Shown: piece by piece, positions 17,491-26,267 of the stretch
How the letters are laid out: each line of letters opens with the position of its first letter
How positions within the stretch are numbered: the first letter of the stretch is position 1
Made by a program: the position numbers and the translations under genes
Origin: DAHUXT01 sp036273675
Lineage (GTDB): Bacteria > Chloroflexota > Ktedonobacteria > Ktedonobacterales > JADMIN01
Direction of reading: 5' to 3'
Length of the DNA stretch: 64,000 nt
Assembly (NCBI GenBank): GCA_036273675.1
Contig: DASUHD010000142.1
Span: forward strand, 1 to 64,000
Notes under the pieces: generated by a model
The model's database searches: none
Told to the model about the DNA's origin: nothing
The model's input: only the letters and a program-made list of their open reading frames with translations

Positions 17491-18285
17491 TCAATTCACC
17501 AGGAGAAACCGCAAGACCTCGCGTACAAAGAGGTCGGGCGCGGTGTTCATTGCCACGTGCTGCTGGCCCGGCATGACAGCGATTCGGCTGTTGGGCAGCG
17601 CGGCCTGCGCAGCCTGCGTGGCGCGCTGGAGGAAAGGCGGGCTGTCGCCACCGAGCAAGAGCAGCGTGGGCACGGTCATCTGGCGGAAACGCGCTGGTTC
17701 GAAGATGTACGTATCTGAACTTAGTATCTCGCGTAGGATGGTGTGCGCCGCCGCCACCCGCCCTTGCCATGCCGGAGCCGACCGCAACACATCCAGATCG
17801 CGCTGAGGCGCCTGGGCAATCTCACGCATGAAGATGGCGACGGCGCCATCGCGATCTCCTGCCGCTAACGCTGCCCGTATGCGCTCGACGGATTCACTCG
17901 GATAGAGCTCGATACCGGTCGGGATAGGTGGCTCATACAGCACGAGCTTGCGCAGATTTCTTGTGCGCAGAGCCGCCTCCAGCGAGCAGAGCGCGCCGTA
18001 CGAGTGGCCGAGCAGATATGCTGGCTCGCCGATAGAGTCGACGACCGCGGCCACATCGTCGAACTCGCGTTCGATGGAATAATGCTCGGCGTCAGCGTCT
18101 CCGCTCTCGCCACGACCGCGCCGGTCAAGCGCATAGAGAGTAAAATGCTCTTCGAGAGGCTGAAGCACAGGCGCCCAGCGGGTGTGGTCGGCGGTTGTGC
18201 CATGCACGAGCACCAACGGTGGCCCTTTGCCGCTCTGCTGGTATGCGATGGGTGTGCTGTCTTTCGAGATGATACGGTTCATCAT
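17491..18285 (-). CDS. Alpha/beta hydrolase
   Basis: A 264-residue alpha/beta-hydrolase-fold enzyme. It shows the oxyanion strand motif LVLVHGTT, the nucleophile elbow GHSYG (serine), and a late GQQHVAM histidine; the acid is expected in LLLLGGDSPPF. A DRRGRGESG loop is typical of the group with esterases, C-C hydrolases and haloperoxidase-like proteins. The substrate cannot be called. ATG at 18285 follows AAGGGG; a second ATG is adjacent. Confidence 0.88.
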   Translation of the reverse strand: MMNRIISKDSTPIAYQQSGKGPPLVLVHGTTADHTRWAPVLQPLEEHFTLYALDRRGRGESGDADAEHYSIEREFDDVAAVVDSIGEPAYLLGHSYGALCSLEAALRTRNLRKLVLYEPPIPTGIELYPSESVERIRAALAAGDRDGAVAIFMREIAQAPQRDLDVLRSAPAWQGRVAAAHTILREILSSDTYIFEPARFRQMTVPTLLLLGGDSPPFLQRATQAAQAALPNSRIAVMPGQQHVAMNTAPDLFVREVLRFLLVN

Positions 18286-18408
18286 GTATCCCCTTGCGGA
18301 AATCGTTCGGCGCATTCAAAGAGTAGTGCGCCACTGCTGCGCCTTTGTATCTGCCGCGCATGGCTTAAGGATACCTGGAAGAGCCCGTAGGAGCATCGGG
18401 CGAACGCC

Positions 18409-19992
18409 CTATTCTGTGAGGGCGGGTAGGTCGCTGAGCAGGCGGTGTTGCATGGCGAAGAGTGTGGCTGATGCCCGTGTGGAGACGCCACACTTGGTAT
18501 AGATGTGCTGGACGTGATGATCGGCGGTCTTTTCAGAGATACAGAGCTGTTGGCCTATCTGACGCCTGGAGAGACCGCGAGCGACCAGACGCAGCACCTC
18601 AACCTCGCGCTCGCTCAGTCCGGCGGGCCATACGCGCTTTGCCACCTGGACGTTGTGGCCCGCAGCGGCCAGCACAGCGTTGACCGCGTCGCCATCAAGC
18701 CGCCCCTGCCGAACCTCGTCGCGTAGCGTAGCGGTGGCAACTTCGGGCGTAGATGCCGGCCGGTGTGGCCGCGCCGCGATCATCGCGTGGTAGGAATCGG
18801 CAGCAGCCAATAGCCGGGCGCCTTCAGAGAGCAGAGTAGCCGGGATGTGGCGGTGATAGCCAGACCCATCGAGACGTTCGTGATGCCCCGCAGCCAGGCT
18901 GCCCAGGCGCGCCAAAGCATCTGGGCGGGAAAGCACCCGCTCAGTATAATAGGAATGCAGCCGCACCTGCTCCCACTCCTCATCGGTCAATGGCCCAGCC
19001 TTGTCCCAGATGCCACTCGATATACCCACTCGTCCAAGATCGTGAAGATTGCCTGCTCTCTGTACCACGCTGACTGCCCGTTCCTGCCAGCCAAGCCGTC
19101 GAGCGGCCGCCGCCGCCAGCTCCGCAACGCCACGTGAGTGTCCAGTCAGCCAGGGCGATTTCAGATCAACGAAGTCAGCGATGGCTTGCGTGCCAGTATC
19201 GAGCTGCTCATCTGTCATGCGCGGCTGCGCACCGGGTTCTCCATCAAGCACAGCCTCCCAGACTGACTGGCTCTCCGTGGCGGCCAGCAGGTGAGGCGCT
19301 TTCTGGCAGAAACTCTGGGCTATGTGGGGATCATACTTGGCGCTCATCCTCTGGCGAACCACTGCTACGGCAGCCTCAACGCCTCCCAAACGGTAAAACA
19401 CTACGGCGTCTCGCGCAAGTTGGACAATCCGCGCCGAGCGTTGGCTGGCCTCACCTTTGAGTTGATAGGGCCACCCGTGTCCATCCCAACGCTCAAAGAT
19501 GTGGCTAAGTCCCAGCGAGACTCCGTCGCTCATTCCAAACTGGCCTGCCAGCATGCGGGCTGATTCACAGTGGGCAGCCAGTGGCTCGCGTGCTCCCGCT
19601 GGACCCTCAGATAGCGCAGTGGCTGTCATCCGCAAGCGTCGCCATGGACTCTTGCCTGCGCCCGCATTTCGCAGCAGGAAGTTGAGCATTTCTCGGCGGC
19701 TGGCCATATCAATGGTAGCAAGTTGCGCTGTCGCGGTCACATCATTACCAAACAACAGCGCAGACTCGTGGGCATCAGCAGTACAACCGACTCCACTCAG
19801 CAGCGCAACGTAATAAACCTCAGACAGTTCGTCCGCGCTGAGGCCGAGGGCTCCGCTAAGGTGAAGGGCAAGCAAGCAGACGCGAAGGGTATATCCCATC
19901 GGCTGACCGATACCCAGGTCAGTGGCCAGTGAGAGGGCGGCGATTAACTCGGCGAGGCGTGGGCAGGAATCGTCTGGCTGTGCGGCTGACAT
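18409..19992 (-). CDS. Tandem HD-GYP phosphodiesterase with LuxR-type HTH
   Basis: A 527-residue signalling regulator. The N-terminal half is a degenerate HD-GYP repeat (the HD pair is lost, but FERWDGHGWP remains). The second half is a near-complete HD-GYP domain: GHSRGVAEL, NLHDLGRVGI and GHHERLDGSGYHR, where the P of GYP is H. The last 70 residues are a LuxR/GerE helix-turn-helix (LSEREVEVLRLVARGLSRRQ). Such proteins probably couple cyclic-dinucleotide binding or hydrolysis to transcription. GGAGGT lies 6 bases before the ATG at 19992. Confidence 0.88.
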   Translation of the reverse strand: MSAAQPDDSCPRLAELIAALSLATDLGIGQPMGYTLRVCLLALHLSGALGLSADELSEVYYVALLSGVGCTADAHESALLFGNDVTATAQLATIDMASRREMLNFLLRNAGAGKSPWRRLRMTATALSEGPAGAREPLAAHCESARMLAGQFGMSDGVSLGLSHIFERWDGHGWPYQLKGEASQRSARIVQLARDAVVFYRLGGVEAAVAVVRQRMSAKYDPHIAQSFCQKAPHLLAATESQSVWEAVLDGEPGAQPRMTDEQLDTGTQAIADFVDLKSPWLTGHSRGVAELAAAAARRLGWQERAVSVVQRAGNLHDLGRVGISSGIWDKAGPLTDEEWEQVRLHSYYTERVLSRPDALARLGSLAAGHHERLDGSGYHRHIPATLLSEGARLLAAADSYHAMIAARPHRPASTPEVATATLRDEVRQGRLDGDAVNAVLAAAGHNVQVAKRVWPAGLSEREVEVLRLVARGLSRRQIGQQLCISEKTADHHVQHIYTKCGVSTRASATLFAMQHRLLSDLPALTE

Positions 19993-20051
19993 GGCAACCT
20001 CCGCAGGCGCAACTGATGAGCGGGCGGAATGAATCCCCTCTTGAAGCACTA

Positions 20052-20103
20052 TACCCCGGAAATAGCCCCAACCAGCAGTGCCGGGGCTATATTTTCCGGG
20101 GTA
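20052..20103 (-). terminator. 18-bp stem-loop between the STAND and HD-GYP genes
   Basis: Arms 20052-20069 and 20083-20103 pair over 18 bp with a 3-base bulge (20090-20092) and a 13-base loop. It lies 54 bases after the STAND gene stop and 60 bases before the HD-GYP start. On the minus strand the following sequence is TAGTGCTTC, not a T-run, so termination is possible but an operator or RNA switch for the HD-GYP gene is as likely. Confidence 0.5.
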
Positions 20104-20157
20104 AGGAGCGTGCTGAGAGAAGCTGCCACGTCACCAGAGAATTGCCAATCCGCGCCA

Positions 20158-22707
20158 TCAGCCGGGACGGGCGCAACTTGTGTTGCTGTTCAGGCGCTGC
20201 AATAGCTCTTTGCCGCGCGCCTGGACGAACTCGGCATGCGCCTTTCGCCCAAGGGCCACCGCGCGCGACGCGAAGAGTCGCGCATCGGCGCGATAGTCCT
20301 GGACCTCGGCATAGCGCGCCTGCTCCAGCAGCACATTGGCCGCACTCAACAGATCGTCTTCGGCCTGGAAGTAGGCTACGCCTTTCTCGGTAGCCATGAC
20401 CGAGTGGCGGTAGACTCCCTCCACCCGCGCCACTTCCGCCTCGATACATGGCCGCAGCCCCGCGATGAGCGTCGCCACCGGCCCGACCTCCATCGCCGTG
20501 GTCTTCAGGTTGCGACACGCCTCCAAATCGGCCCTGGCCGCCGTGAGATCGCCACGCGCGCGGGCAACCATGGCGCGGGTCAGCAGCGATGGCAGCACCA
20601 TTGTCTGGCAGTGCTCCCGCGCGTGTTGCAGGCTCTTCTCGGCGTACTCTTGCGCCGTCTCAAGCTCGCCAAGCTCCCAGGTTAGCTGCGCCAGATTGTA
20701 GAGCGGATACCACGCCAGCCCGCCGCAGGCGCCGCCTCGCGCCGCCAACGTTGCGCAGAGATTGGCGCTCGTCTCCCACGCCGTCCGCGCCTGCGCCGTC
20801 GAGCCGCTATAGTAGTGGAGCAGCCCCAGTCGATTGTGCAGCCGCGCCTCGGACATCGAGTCATGTAGCAGGCGGCTGCTACGAATGGCCAGCGTGAACA
20901 GACTAGCGCTTCGCTCGCGCAGGGCAAGGAGGTTATGCTGCGAGGCGGTCAGCCCAAAGACGAATCGCTGCACCTGCGCATGCTGGCCGCCCCGTGCCGC
21001 GCGGGCCACCATCGCCAGCAGGAAGTCGCGCTGACGCGTCAGCGCGAGCGGATCCTCCTCGTGTTTGCACAGATAATTCAGGGCAAAACGCTGCGCATTG
21101 CGCAGCGCTCGCTCGCGCACGGCGGGGTTCAGCTGCTCCATCCGCTCCCGCGCGCAGGCATACACCAGCGGCTGCAAGTGGTAGCGAACACCCACGCCGC
21201 TGCCCGGTCCCGGATCGTCGCCATCGTCGTTGTCATCGTTATAGCCAACGTCGTCGCCTTCGATGCGCAACAGCGAGTGACGCACCAACTGGCCCAGCAG
21301 CGCCGCGGTACCCGCCAGCCGATCCTCTGCCGTCGCCGTGTCAGCCAGGTCATCGGGGGCGAGCGCCGCCAACTCGGGAATGACCTCGTCAGCAGCGTTT
21401 GGCTCTGGCCAGCGGGCGTCACGTAGAGCCGCCGCCGCCTCAAGGGTAAACGCGGGCGTCCCCAGCAGCGCCAGCAAGGCGAATAGCTCGCGCGCGTCGA
21501 CATCCACCGCGTCCAGCTCGCGCTCCAGCCGCACTCGCAGCTCGCGACGGCTATCGGCCGAGATATCGAGCGCATGGCTGGATAGCCGGGCCGACAGCAG
21601 TGGCAGTGGGATACCTTCAGAGATTGCCGCCGTTGCTGCCAGCTCAATCGCCAGCGGCAGATTGCCCACCGCCATGCAGATCGCGCGCGCATGCAGCGCC
21701 TCACCCGGCGTCAGATCGCGCTGGAGCAGCGCCGTGAAGAGCGCCAGCGCCGCGTCGGCATCGAGCGGGGCCACATCCTGACGAACGCGGATCAACGCCG
21801 CTTCCGGCGCATACCGGCTCGTCACCAGCACCACGCGCCGCTCAGCCTCGACCGGACCAGCGGCGCCAGCGGCATGGCCCGTCGCCAGCACTGCGTCGAG
21901 CGCGTCGCGAAGCGGGAAGCGTGCGTCCATATCGTCGAGCAGCAGCAAGAACCGCTTTCCGGCGACCACCGAGCGCGTGCGGTTGAGCGTGCCAGCCACA
22001 TCGGGCCGGGCCAGCCGCTCGCCCGAGGAGGCGGGTTTCTCGCCGCGCCGTGTGGAGGCGCGCGCCGATGACGACTCGGGGGTAAAGACGGCGCTCAACT
22101 CGTCGAGCAGGGCAAGCAGCCCACCTGTACCACGCCGCCCCGCGCCGCTGAAGGTAACGATACCATCGGGGAAGAGCTCGTGGCGCGCGCGCTCATCGGC
22201 GGCGATCAGGTGCAGCGCCTCCGCGGCGAGCGCGCTTTTGCCGACACCGGGCATGCCCGTCACTACGCAGAGACCAGTCTCCACAGTGCGCAGCGTGCGC
22301 AGCAGTTCGTTGAGCGCGGCAGCTCGCCCCAGCAGCCGTGGAGGGCGCGCGGGCAGCAGCAGTGGCGGCGCGATGGGCGTGGCATCGCTGAACGACGCCA
22401 GCACAGTGCGCACCATCTCCTGTTCTTCAACACCCAGATCGGCCAGCCCGGCCAGGCGGAGATACTCACGCGTCTGTCGCGCTGACTTGCACAGTAGCCA
22501 GATCAAACCCAGGACACGTTTCCGCACGGCTCCACGGAACGGGTAAGCCAGCAATCCGGCCTCCAGACGCGCGAGAAACGCCTCCGAGATTCCTAGATCG
22601 CGTGTGTGGGGGTGTTCCAGCGCACTTTCCATCAGCGCGCGCTGGCTGGTCCAGCCGCAGGCACGACGGCGCTCCCCAAGCCACCGTCCATATTGCACCA
22701 CATCCAT
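20158..22707 (-). CDS. HTH-STAND NTPase-TPR transcription regulator
   Basis: A large regulator of 849 residues from ATG 22707. The first 60 residues resemble a helix-turn-helix DNA-binding domain (YGRWLGERRRACGWTSQRAL). A STAND/NB-ARC-type NTPase follows with Walker A GMPGVGKS (about 151-158) and Walker B FLLLLDDMD (about 252-260). The C-terminal third is TPR-like helical repeats. STAND proteins switch between ADP-bound off and ATP-bound oligomeric states on ligand binding. An acidic Asn/Asp-rich loop interrupts the arc domain. The upstream region holds a 20-bp imperfect direct repeat that could be its operator. Confidence 0.85.
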   Translation of the reverse strand: MDVVQYGRWLGERRRACGWTSQRALMESALEHPHTRDLGISEAFLARLEAGLLAYPFRGAVRKRVLGLIWLLCKSARQTREYLRLAGLADLGVEEQEMVRTVLASFSDATPIAPPLLLPARPPRLLGRAAALNELLRTLRTVETGLCVVTGMPGVGKSALAAEALHLIAADERARHELFPDGIVTFSGAGRRGTGGLLALLDELSAVFTPESSSARASTRRGEKPASSGERLARPDVAGTLNRTRSVVAGKRFLLLLDDMDARFPLRDALDAVLATGHAAGAAGPVEAERRVVLVTSRYAPEAALIRVRQDVAPLDADAALALFTALLQRDLTPGEALHARAICMAVGNLPLAIELAATAAISEGIPLPLLSARLSSHALDISADSRRELRVRLERELDAVDVDARELFALLALLGTPAFTLEAAAALRDARWPEPNAADEVIPELAALAPDDLADTATAEDRLAGTAALLGQLVRHSLLRIEGDDVGYNDDNDDGDDPGPGSGVGVRYHLQPLVYACARERMEQLNPAVRERALRNAQRFALNYLCKHEEDPLALTRQRDFLLAMVARAARGGQHAQVQRFVFGLTASQHNLLALRERSASLFTLAIRSSRLLHDSMSEARLHNRLGLLHYYSGSTAQARTAWETSANLCATLAARGGACGGLAWYPLYNLAQLTWELGELETAQEYAEKSLQHAREHCQTMVLPSLLTRAMVARARGDLTAARADLEACRNLKTTAMEVGPVATLIAGLRPCIEAEVARVEGVYRHSVMATEKGVAYFQAEDDLLSAANVLLEQARYAEVQDYRADARLFASRAVALGRKAHAEFVQARGKELLQRLNSNTSCARPG

Positions 22708-22774
22708 TGGGAACCACTCTTTTCTGCAATGCCTGCCGCAATGCCCGACTCGATGCCCAGAGTACGTGAGGAAC

Positions 22775-22827
22775 ATGCGAGAAACGCGCACAATATACGC
22801 AGGATATACGCAAGAAACATGCACAAT
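22775..22827. repeat. Imperfect 20-bp direct repeat, 33-bp spacing
   Basis: ATGCGAGAAACGCGCACAAT (22775-22794) and ACGCAAGAAACATGCACAAT (22808-22827) agree at 16 of 20 positions. The 33-bp spacing is about three helical turns, as expected for a cooperatively bound operator. It lies 68-120 bases upstream of the STAND regulator start. Confidence 0.65.
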
Positions 22828-23254
22828 CATGATGCGGGCGCATCTGGGACGGATGCTGGCGGCATCCCTGGCGTCGCATCCATCCGCTTAGTGGGACGCC
22901 CGACGCCCCGAAATTCTTTCGGCGTATCGCCATCCCGGCAGCCCCATGAGAATATCCTCTGGTTCCTCATTGCGCCCCAGACAGCGCACTGTCCGGTTTC
23001 TAGCGGCGGTTTTCCTCTTCGTATTCTGCGCACATTCTGCGTAAATGCTGCGCGCACGCTTCAGCGTTCGTGTCGAGGCGCCGGGGAGATTAAGCGCCGC
23101 GCCAGATGCTGGCCTCCTGATGCTCATCTGGTGATACAATGGCGCGCCGGGCAAAGTTCGTGTGAGGTTTCCAAATCCAAGGCGCGCCTCTTAGCCACTA
23201 CGGCGCTCCTGAGGCTTTAGGCCCGGAAAGATTCCGCTCTATCCTCTCACAGAG

Positions 23255-23260
23255 TATAAT
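23255..23260 (+). promoter_or_regulatory. TATAAT -10 element before the TPR gene
   Basis: Exact TATAAT 127 bases upstream of the chosen start. The -35 region at 17 bases is TTCCGC (half matching). The call is tentative. Confidence 0.4.
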
Positions 23261-23386
23261 AGAAGATAATGTGCGCCCCGACGCATGCCTGGTGGACGCA
23301 TTCTGTTATTTTCCCTGCATCATGCAGTCATGCAGTGTCCTCGCTGTCGCGGATGGCGCCGAGGGGAGAAGGACGAAGACACCCAT

Positions 23387-24643
23387 ATGAATCGAATGTC
23401 GTTTCGCGGCAACCAGGGCGCCAGTATGGTTCCGGCTGGCCCACTGGGCAAGGCCAAGCTGGCGCTGGCCAACGGCGACGCGGTGGAGGCCGAGCGGCTG
23501 ACGCGCAAGCAGCTGGAACGCCGCCCGGATGATGCTTCGGCGCGCCTGCTGCTGGGGCAGATTTTGCTGCAACTGCGGCGGAACACCGAGGCGCTGGCCG
23601 AAATCCGCCGGGTGGTGCGCGAGCAGCCCAAGAACGTTGACGCCCTGCTCTCGCTTTCCGCCGCGCTAACACAGCAGAGCGGCTTCCGTATCCCGCCCGA
23701 GGCGGAGGAGACGGCGCGCCGCGCGATCCAACTCGCCCCGCGCAATGCCAACGCGCATGTGCAACTGGCGGAGGTGATGGCCTCCAAACGCGACTTCAAG
23801 ACGGCCCGCGCTGAGATCGAAGAGGCTTGCCGCCTCGATCCGCGCTCGCCCAACGCCCACCTGATGCGCGCCGTCATCCTGATGAGCGATAAAGACCCGG
23901 CGGGCGCGGTAGGCGCAACCGACTCGGCGATTCGCTACGGTCGGACGACGCTCGGCCCCGGCGCGCTTGCTCAGGCGGAGGTCATCAAGGCGAACGCGCT
24001 GGTCGACGTGCGACGCTACGACGACGCCATCGACGCGCTTGACTCCGCCGAGCGGCAGAATCCTGCGCTCAACAGCGCCAATACGCACAGCCTGCGCGGG
24101 CGCATCTACTTCAAGAAGCGCCAGTGGCGGCGCTCCTACGGCGAGTATCTGACGGCGCAGCGGCTCAACGGTCGGCTGGTCTGGGCTGCCCCGGCGCTGG
24201 CGGGCGTGAACATGGCGCTCAGCCCCTTCGGCACGCGCGCGCCGTATGTGCTGGTGGGCATCCTGGTTGTCATCGCCTTCCTGATCCTCTTTGGCATCGG
24301 GAATATCCCGGCAGTCGGCGGCTGGATTGTCGCGGCGCTGTTGCTGGCGATGGTCGGCTTCTTCGCGTTCTTCTCGGTGCGCACGCTCCAGGGGTCCATC
24401 CTGCCGAGCGACTCCCAGGCGCGCCTGACGACGATTGCCGCCATCGGCTTCGCGGTGATCGGCGGCTTCGCGCTGGCGCTCTGGATCTTCCAGTTGCTCG
24501 CAGTCAACGTCTTCCACAACACGAAATGGTTCGACGCGAACGCCCTCACGATCACCGGCTCGGTAGCGCTCATCCTGGGCGCGCTGGCCGCGTACTTCTG
24601 GCCGCGCCTGTTGGGCCGCTTCGAGGGCAGGCGCGCGCGATAA
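23387..24643 (+). CDS. TPR protein with C-terminal membrane domain
   Basis: A 418-residue protein. Residues about 20-270 are tetratricopeptide repeats (for example AERLTRKQLERRPDDASARL, AHVQLAEVMASKRDFKTARA, ALVDVRRYDDAIDALD). The C-terminal third has four to five transmembrane segments. It is probably a membrane-anchored scaffold; no enzyme motif is visible. The frame continues upstream to 23285 and includes a CPRC pair (start near 23330), so a longer zinc-ribbon-like form is possible. A perfect intrinsic terminator follows. Confidence 0.78.
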   Translation: MNRMSFRGNQGASMVPAGPLGKAKLALANGDAVEAERLTRKQLERRPDDASARLLLGQILLQLRRNTEALAEIRRVVREQPKNVDALLSLSAALTQQSGFRIPPEAEETARRAIQLAPRNANAHVQLAEVMASKRDFKTARAEIEEACRLDPRSPNAHLMRAVILMSDKDPAGAVGATDSAIRYGRTTLGPGALAQAEVIKANALVDVRRYDDAIDALDSAERQNPALNSANTHSLRGRIYFKKRQWRRSYGEYLTAQRLNGRLVWAAPALAGVNMALSPFGTRAPYVLVGILVVIAFLILFGIGNIPAVGGWIVAALLLAMVGFFAFFSVRTLQGSILPSDSQARLTTIAAIGFAVIGGFALALWIFQLLAVNVFHNTKWFDANALTITGSVALILGALAAYFWPRLLGRFEGRRAR

Positions 24644-24669
24644 CTCCCACTTCTTCGCCGCTCTACCAT

Positions 24670-24705
24670 CTGCTCCTGACCCGGTGGCCAGGAGCAGCGC
24701 TTTTT
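24670..24705 (+). terminator. Intrinsic terminator after the TPR gene
   Basis: CTGCTCCTG (24670-24678) and CAGGAGCAG (24689-24697) form a perfect 9-bp stem with a 10-base loop, followed by CGCTTTTT. It lies 27 bases after the stop. Confidence 0.9.
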
Positions 24706-24779
24706 CCGAACATATGCGACGCGCTTGTGGTATACCCCTGGTATATTCTCTCAATTGCGAGTGTGGGAGGAGAAACACG

Positions 24780-25946
24780 ATGAGCGTTCAGCGCCTTGAG
24801 CGCATTCCGGGCTTCAACATTGATCGCGTCGCGGCGGAGGCCGGAACCGATCCAGATGTTTTGCGCATGGAGAACCTCGATACCGATATCCCACCGCCTG
24901 CCGCCGCTATGGAGGCGACCAGGGCGGCGATTGGGGAGGATGACGCGAACAGTTGGCTACCATTTACCGGGCGCGATGACCTCAAGGAGGCTGTGGCAGC
25001 GTACATCGAACGACGTGGCGCTCCCCGCTATGATGGCCGCCGCGAAATTGTGATCACCTCTGGCGAGGGAGACGCGATGCTTGACGCGCTCTTCTGCCTG
25101 ACCGACCCTGGCGATGAGGTCATACTTACCGATCCGACCTATGCGGGGATGCTCAATCGGGTGCGCCTCGTCGGCGCGCAGCCGCAACTTGTCCCCCTTC
25201 AGGTCGTCGAGGGAGAGTGGCGGCTCGATATCGCCGCGCTACAGACTACGGTGACTGATCGCACGCGCGTCATCTTCCTCAACAATGCGTCGTTTCCTTC
25301 GGGATGGGTAGCAAACGCCGAAGAACTCGAGGCCATTGCGGCGCTCTGCCGCGAGCGTGACCTGTGGCTGCTGTACTGGGGCGGATTCGAAGGGGTACTC
25401 TTCGATGGCCGCCCAATCGTGCATCCGGCCTCGCTCTCCGGCATGCGCGACCGCACGGTGACGGTAGGCGCGCCATCATTCGAGCAGCGGATGATCGCCT
25501 GGCGTGTCGGCTGGGTAGTTGCGCCTGGCGCCCTCGTGAATGATGTCTCGCGTGTCCAGATATACAATGGACTGGTGGCGAGCGGATTTGCGCAGATTGG
25601 AACGTGCGTCGCCCTTGGTGCGCCCGACGACGATCTGGCGGCGGCGAATGCGGAATGGCAGCGGCGACGCGATGAAACGCTAAGGCAGCTCGCTGGGCTA
25701 CCGGTGATACGCCCGGCAGGCGGCTGGTCGCTGCTACTCGACGTGGCGGCGTTGGGACTGGATTGCATGGAGGTGTCCGCGCGCCTGCTCGCCGAGAAGG
25801 TTGCCGCCACTCCTATGCGAGGCTGGGGCGGCGAGATCGCCAATCGCCACGTCCGCTTCGTCTTCAGCAATGAGCCGGTAGAACGGCTGGTCCTGCTCGG
25901 CGACCGGGTTCGCCGCGCCCTCGTAGCCGCAGACGCCACGTTATAA
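24780..25946 (+). CDS. Class I aminotransferase-fold protein lacking PLP-binding residues
   Basis: A full-length (388-residue) fold-type I aminotransferase homologue in which the cofactor site is replaced. Aligned by its conserved frame, NNPxNPTG reads NNASFPSG (Asn to Phe172), the SDEIYE site reads YWGGFE (Asp to Trp200, Tyr to Phe203), and the Schiff-base SK...M.GWR.GW site reads SFEQRMIAWRVGW (Lys to Phe234). The whole protein has only two lysines (69 and 340), neither in a PLP context. Arg359, matching the substrate-carboxylate arginine, remains. Start 24780 has GGGAGGAGAA. It cannot be a normal transaminase; an allosteric, binding or new catalytic role is possible. Confidence 0.85.
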   Translation: MSVQRLERIPGFNIDRVAAEAGTDPDVLRMENLDTDIPPPAAAMEATRAAIGEDDANSWLPFTGRDDLKEAVAAYIERRGAPRYDGRREIVITSGEGDAMLDALFCLTDPGDEVILTDPTYAGMLNRVRLVGAQPQLVPLQVVEGEWRLDIAALQTTVTDRTRVIFLNNASFPSGWVANAEELEAIAALCRERDLWLLYWGGFEGVLFDGRPIVHPASLSGMRDRTVTVGAPSFEQRMIAWRVGWVVAPGALVNDVSRVQIYNGLVASGFAQIGTCVALGAPDDDLAAANAEWQRRRDETLRQLAGLPVIRPAGGWSLLLDVAALGLDCMEVSARLLAEKVAATPMRGWGGEIANRHVRFVFSNEPVERLVLLGDRVRRALVAADATL

Positions 25947-25973
25947 TGCGCGTTGAAAGCGAGGGAGGGCCGC

Positions 25974-26183
25974 ATGGTTGCTCGCGTGATCTTCATCATT
26001 GCGGGAGTGTTCGCCTTCTTTGGCCTGGCGTACGTCCTGCTCTCACTCTTCGCGGTACGCTCTGTCGAGAACGGCGTGTCACTCCACATCATTGATGGAA
26101 GTGGGATTGCACGGGGCGCGTTTCTCCTCGTCGTGGCGCTTGTGTTCGGATTGATCGCCTTCGCGGTACGACCTGCCCATTAG
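25974..26183 (+). CDS. Small two-helix membrane protein
   Basis: A 69-residue hypothetical with two hydrophobic segments (about 4-24 and 46-64). No family recognised. ATG at 25974 follows GAGGGAGGG, and it starts 27 bases after the pseudo-aminotransferase stop, so the two are probably cotranscribed. A bidirectional terminator lies downstream. Confidence 0.65.
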   Translation: MVARVIFIIAGVFAFFGLAYVLLSLFAVRSVENGVSLHIIDGSGIARGAFLLVVALVFGLIAFAVRPAH

Positions 26184-26213
26184 CCAATTGAAGACAGGAC
26201 TATAGCAACACAA

Positions 26214-26242
26214 ATACCCCCTGCCACATTCGGAGGGGGTAT
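26214..26242. terminator. Bidirectional terminator between converging units
   Basis: ATACCCCCT (26214-26222) and AGGGGGTAT (26234-26242) form a perfect 9-bp stem with an 11-base loop. On the minus strand it is followed by TTGTGTT and ends the ribosomal-protein supercluster after rpsI; on the plus strand by CGTTCTGT, after the small membrane-protein gene. Confidence 0.8.
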
Positions 26243-26267
26243 CGTTCTGTCCGCGGCCAGGCGCGAA

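Larger units (their letters stand above)
22708..23386. other. Divergent intergenic region
   Basis: No gene is supported between the divergent STAND and TPR genes. It holds the direct repeat at 22775-22827, a small inverted repeat CCGAAA-TTC-TTTCGG near 22908-22922, and a TATAAT at 23255-23260 reading toward the TPR gene. Confidence 0.6.

Noticed and set aside
23666..24778. 370-codon minus-strand frame over the TPR gene
   Set aside because: The plus-strand TPR and membrane pattern, terminator and ribosome site favour the plus strand; the minus product is compositionally odd.
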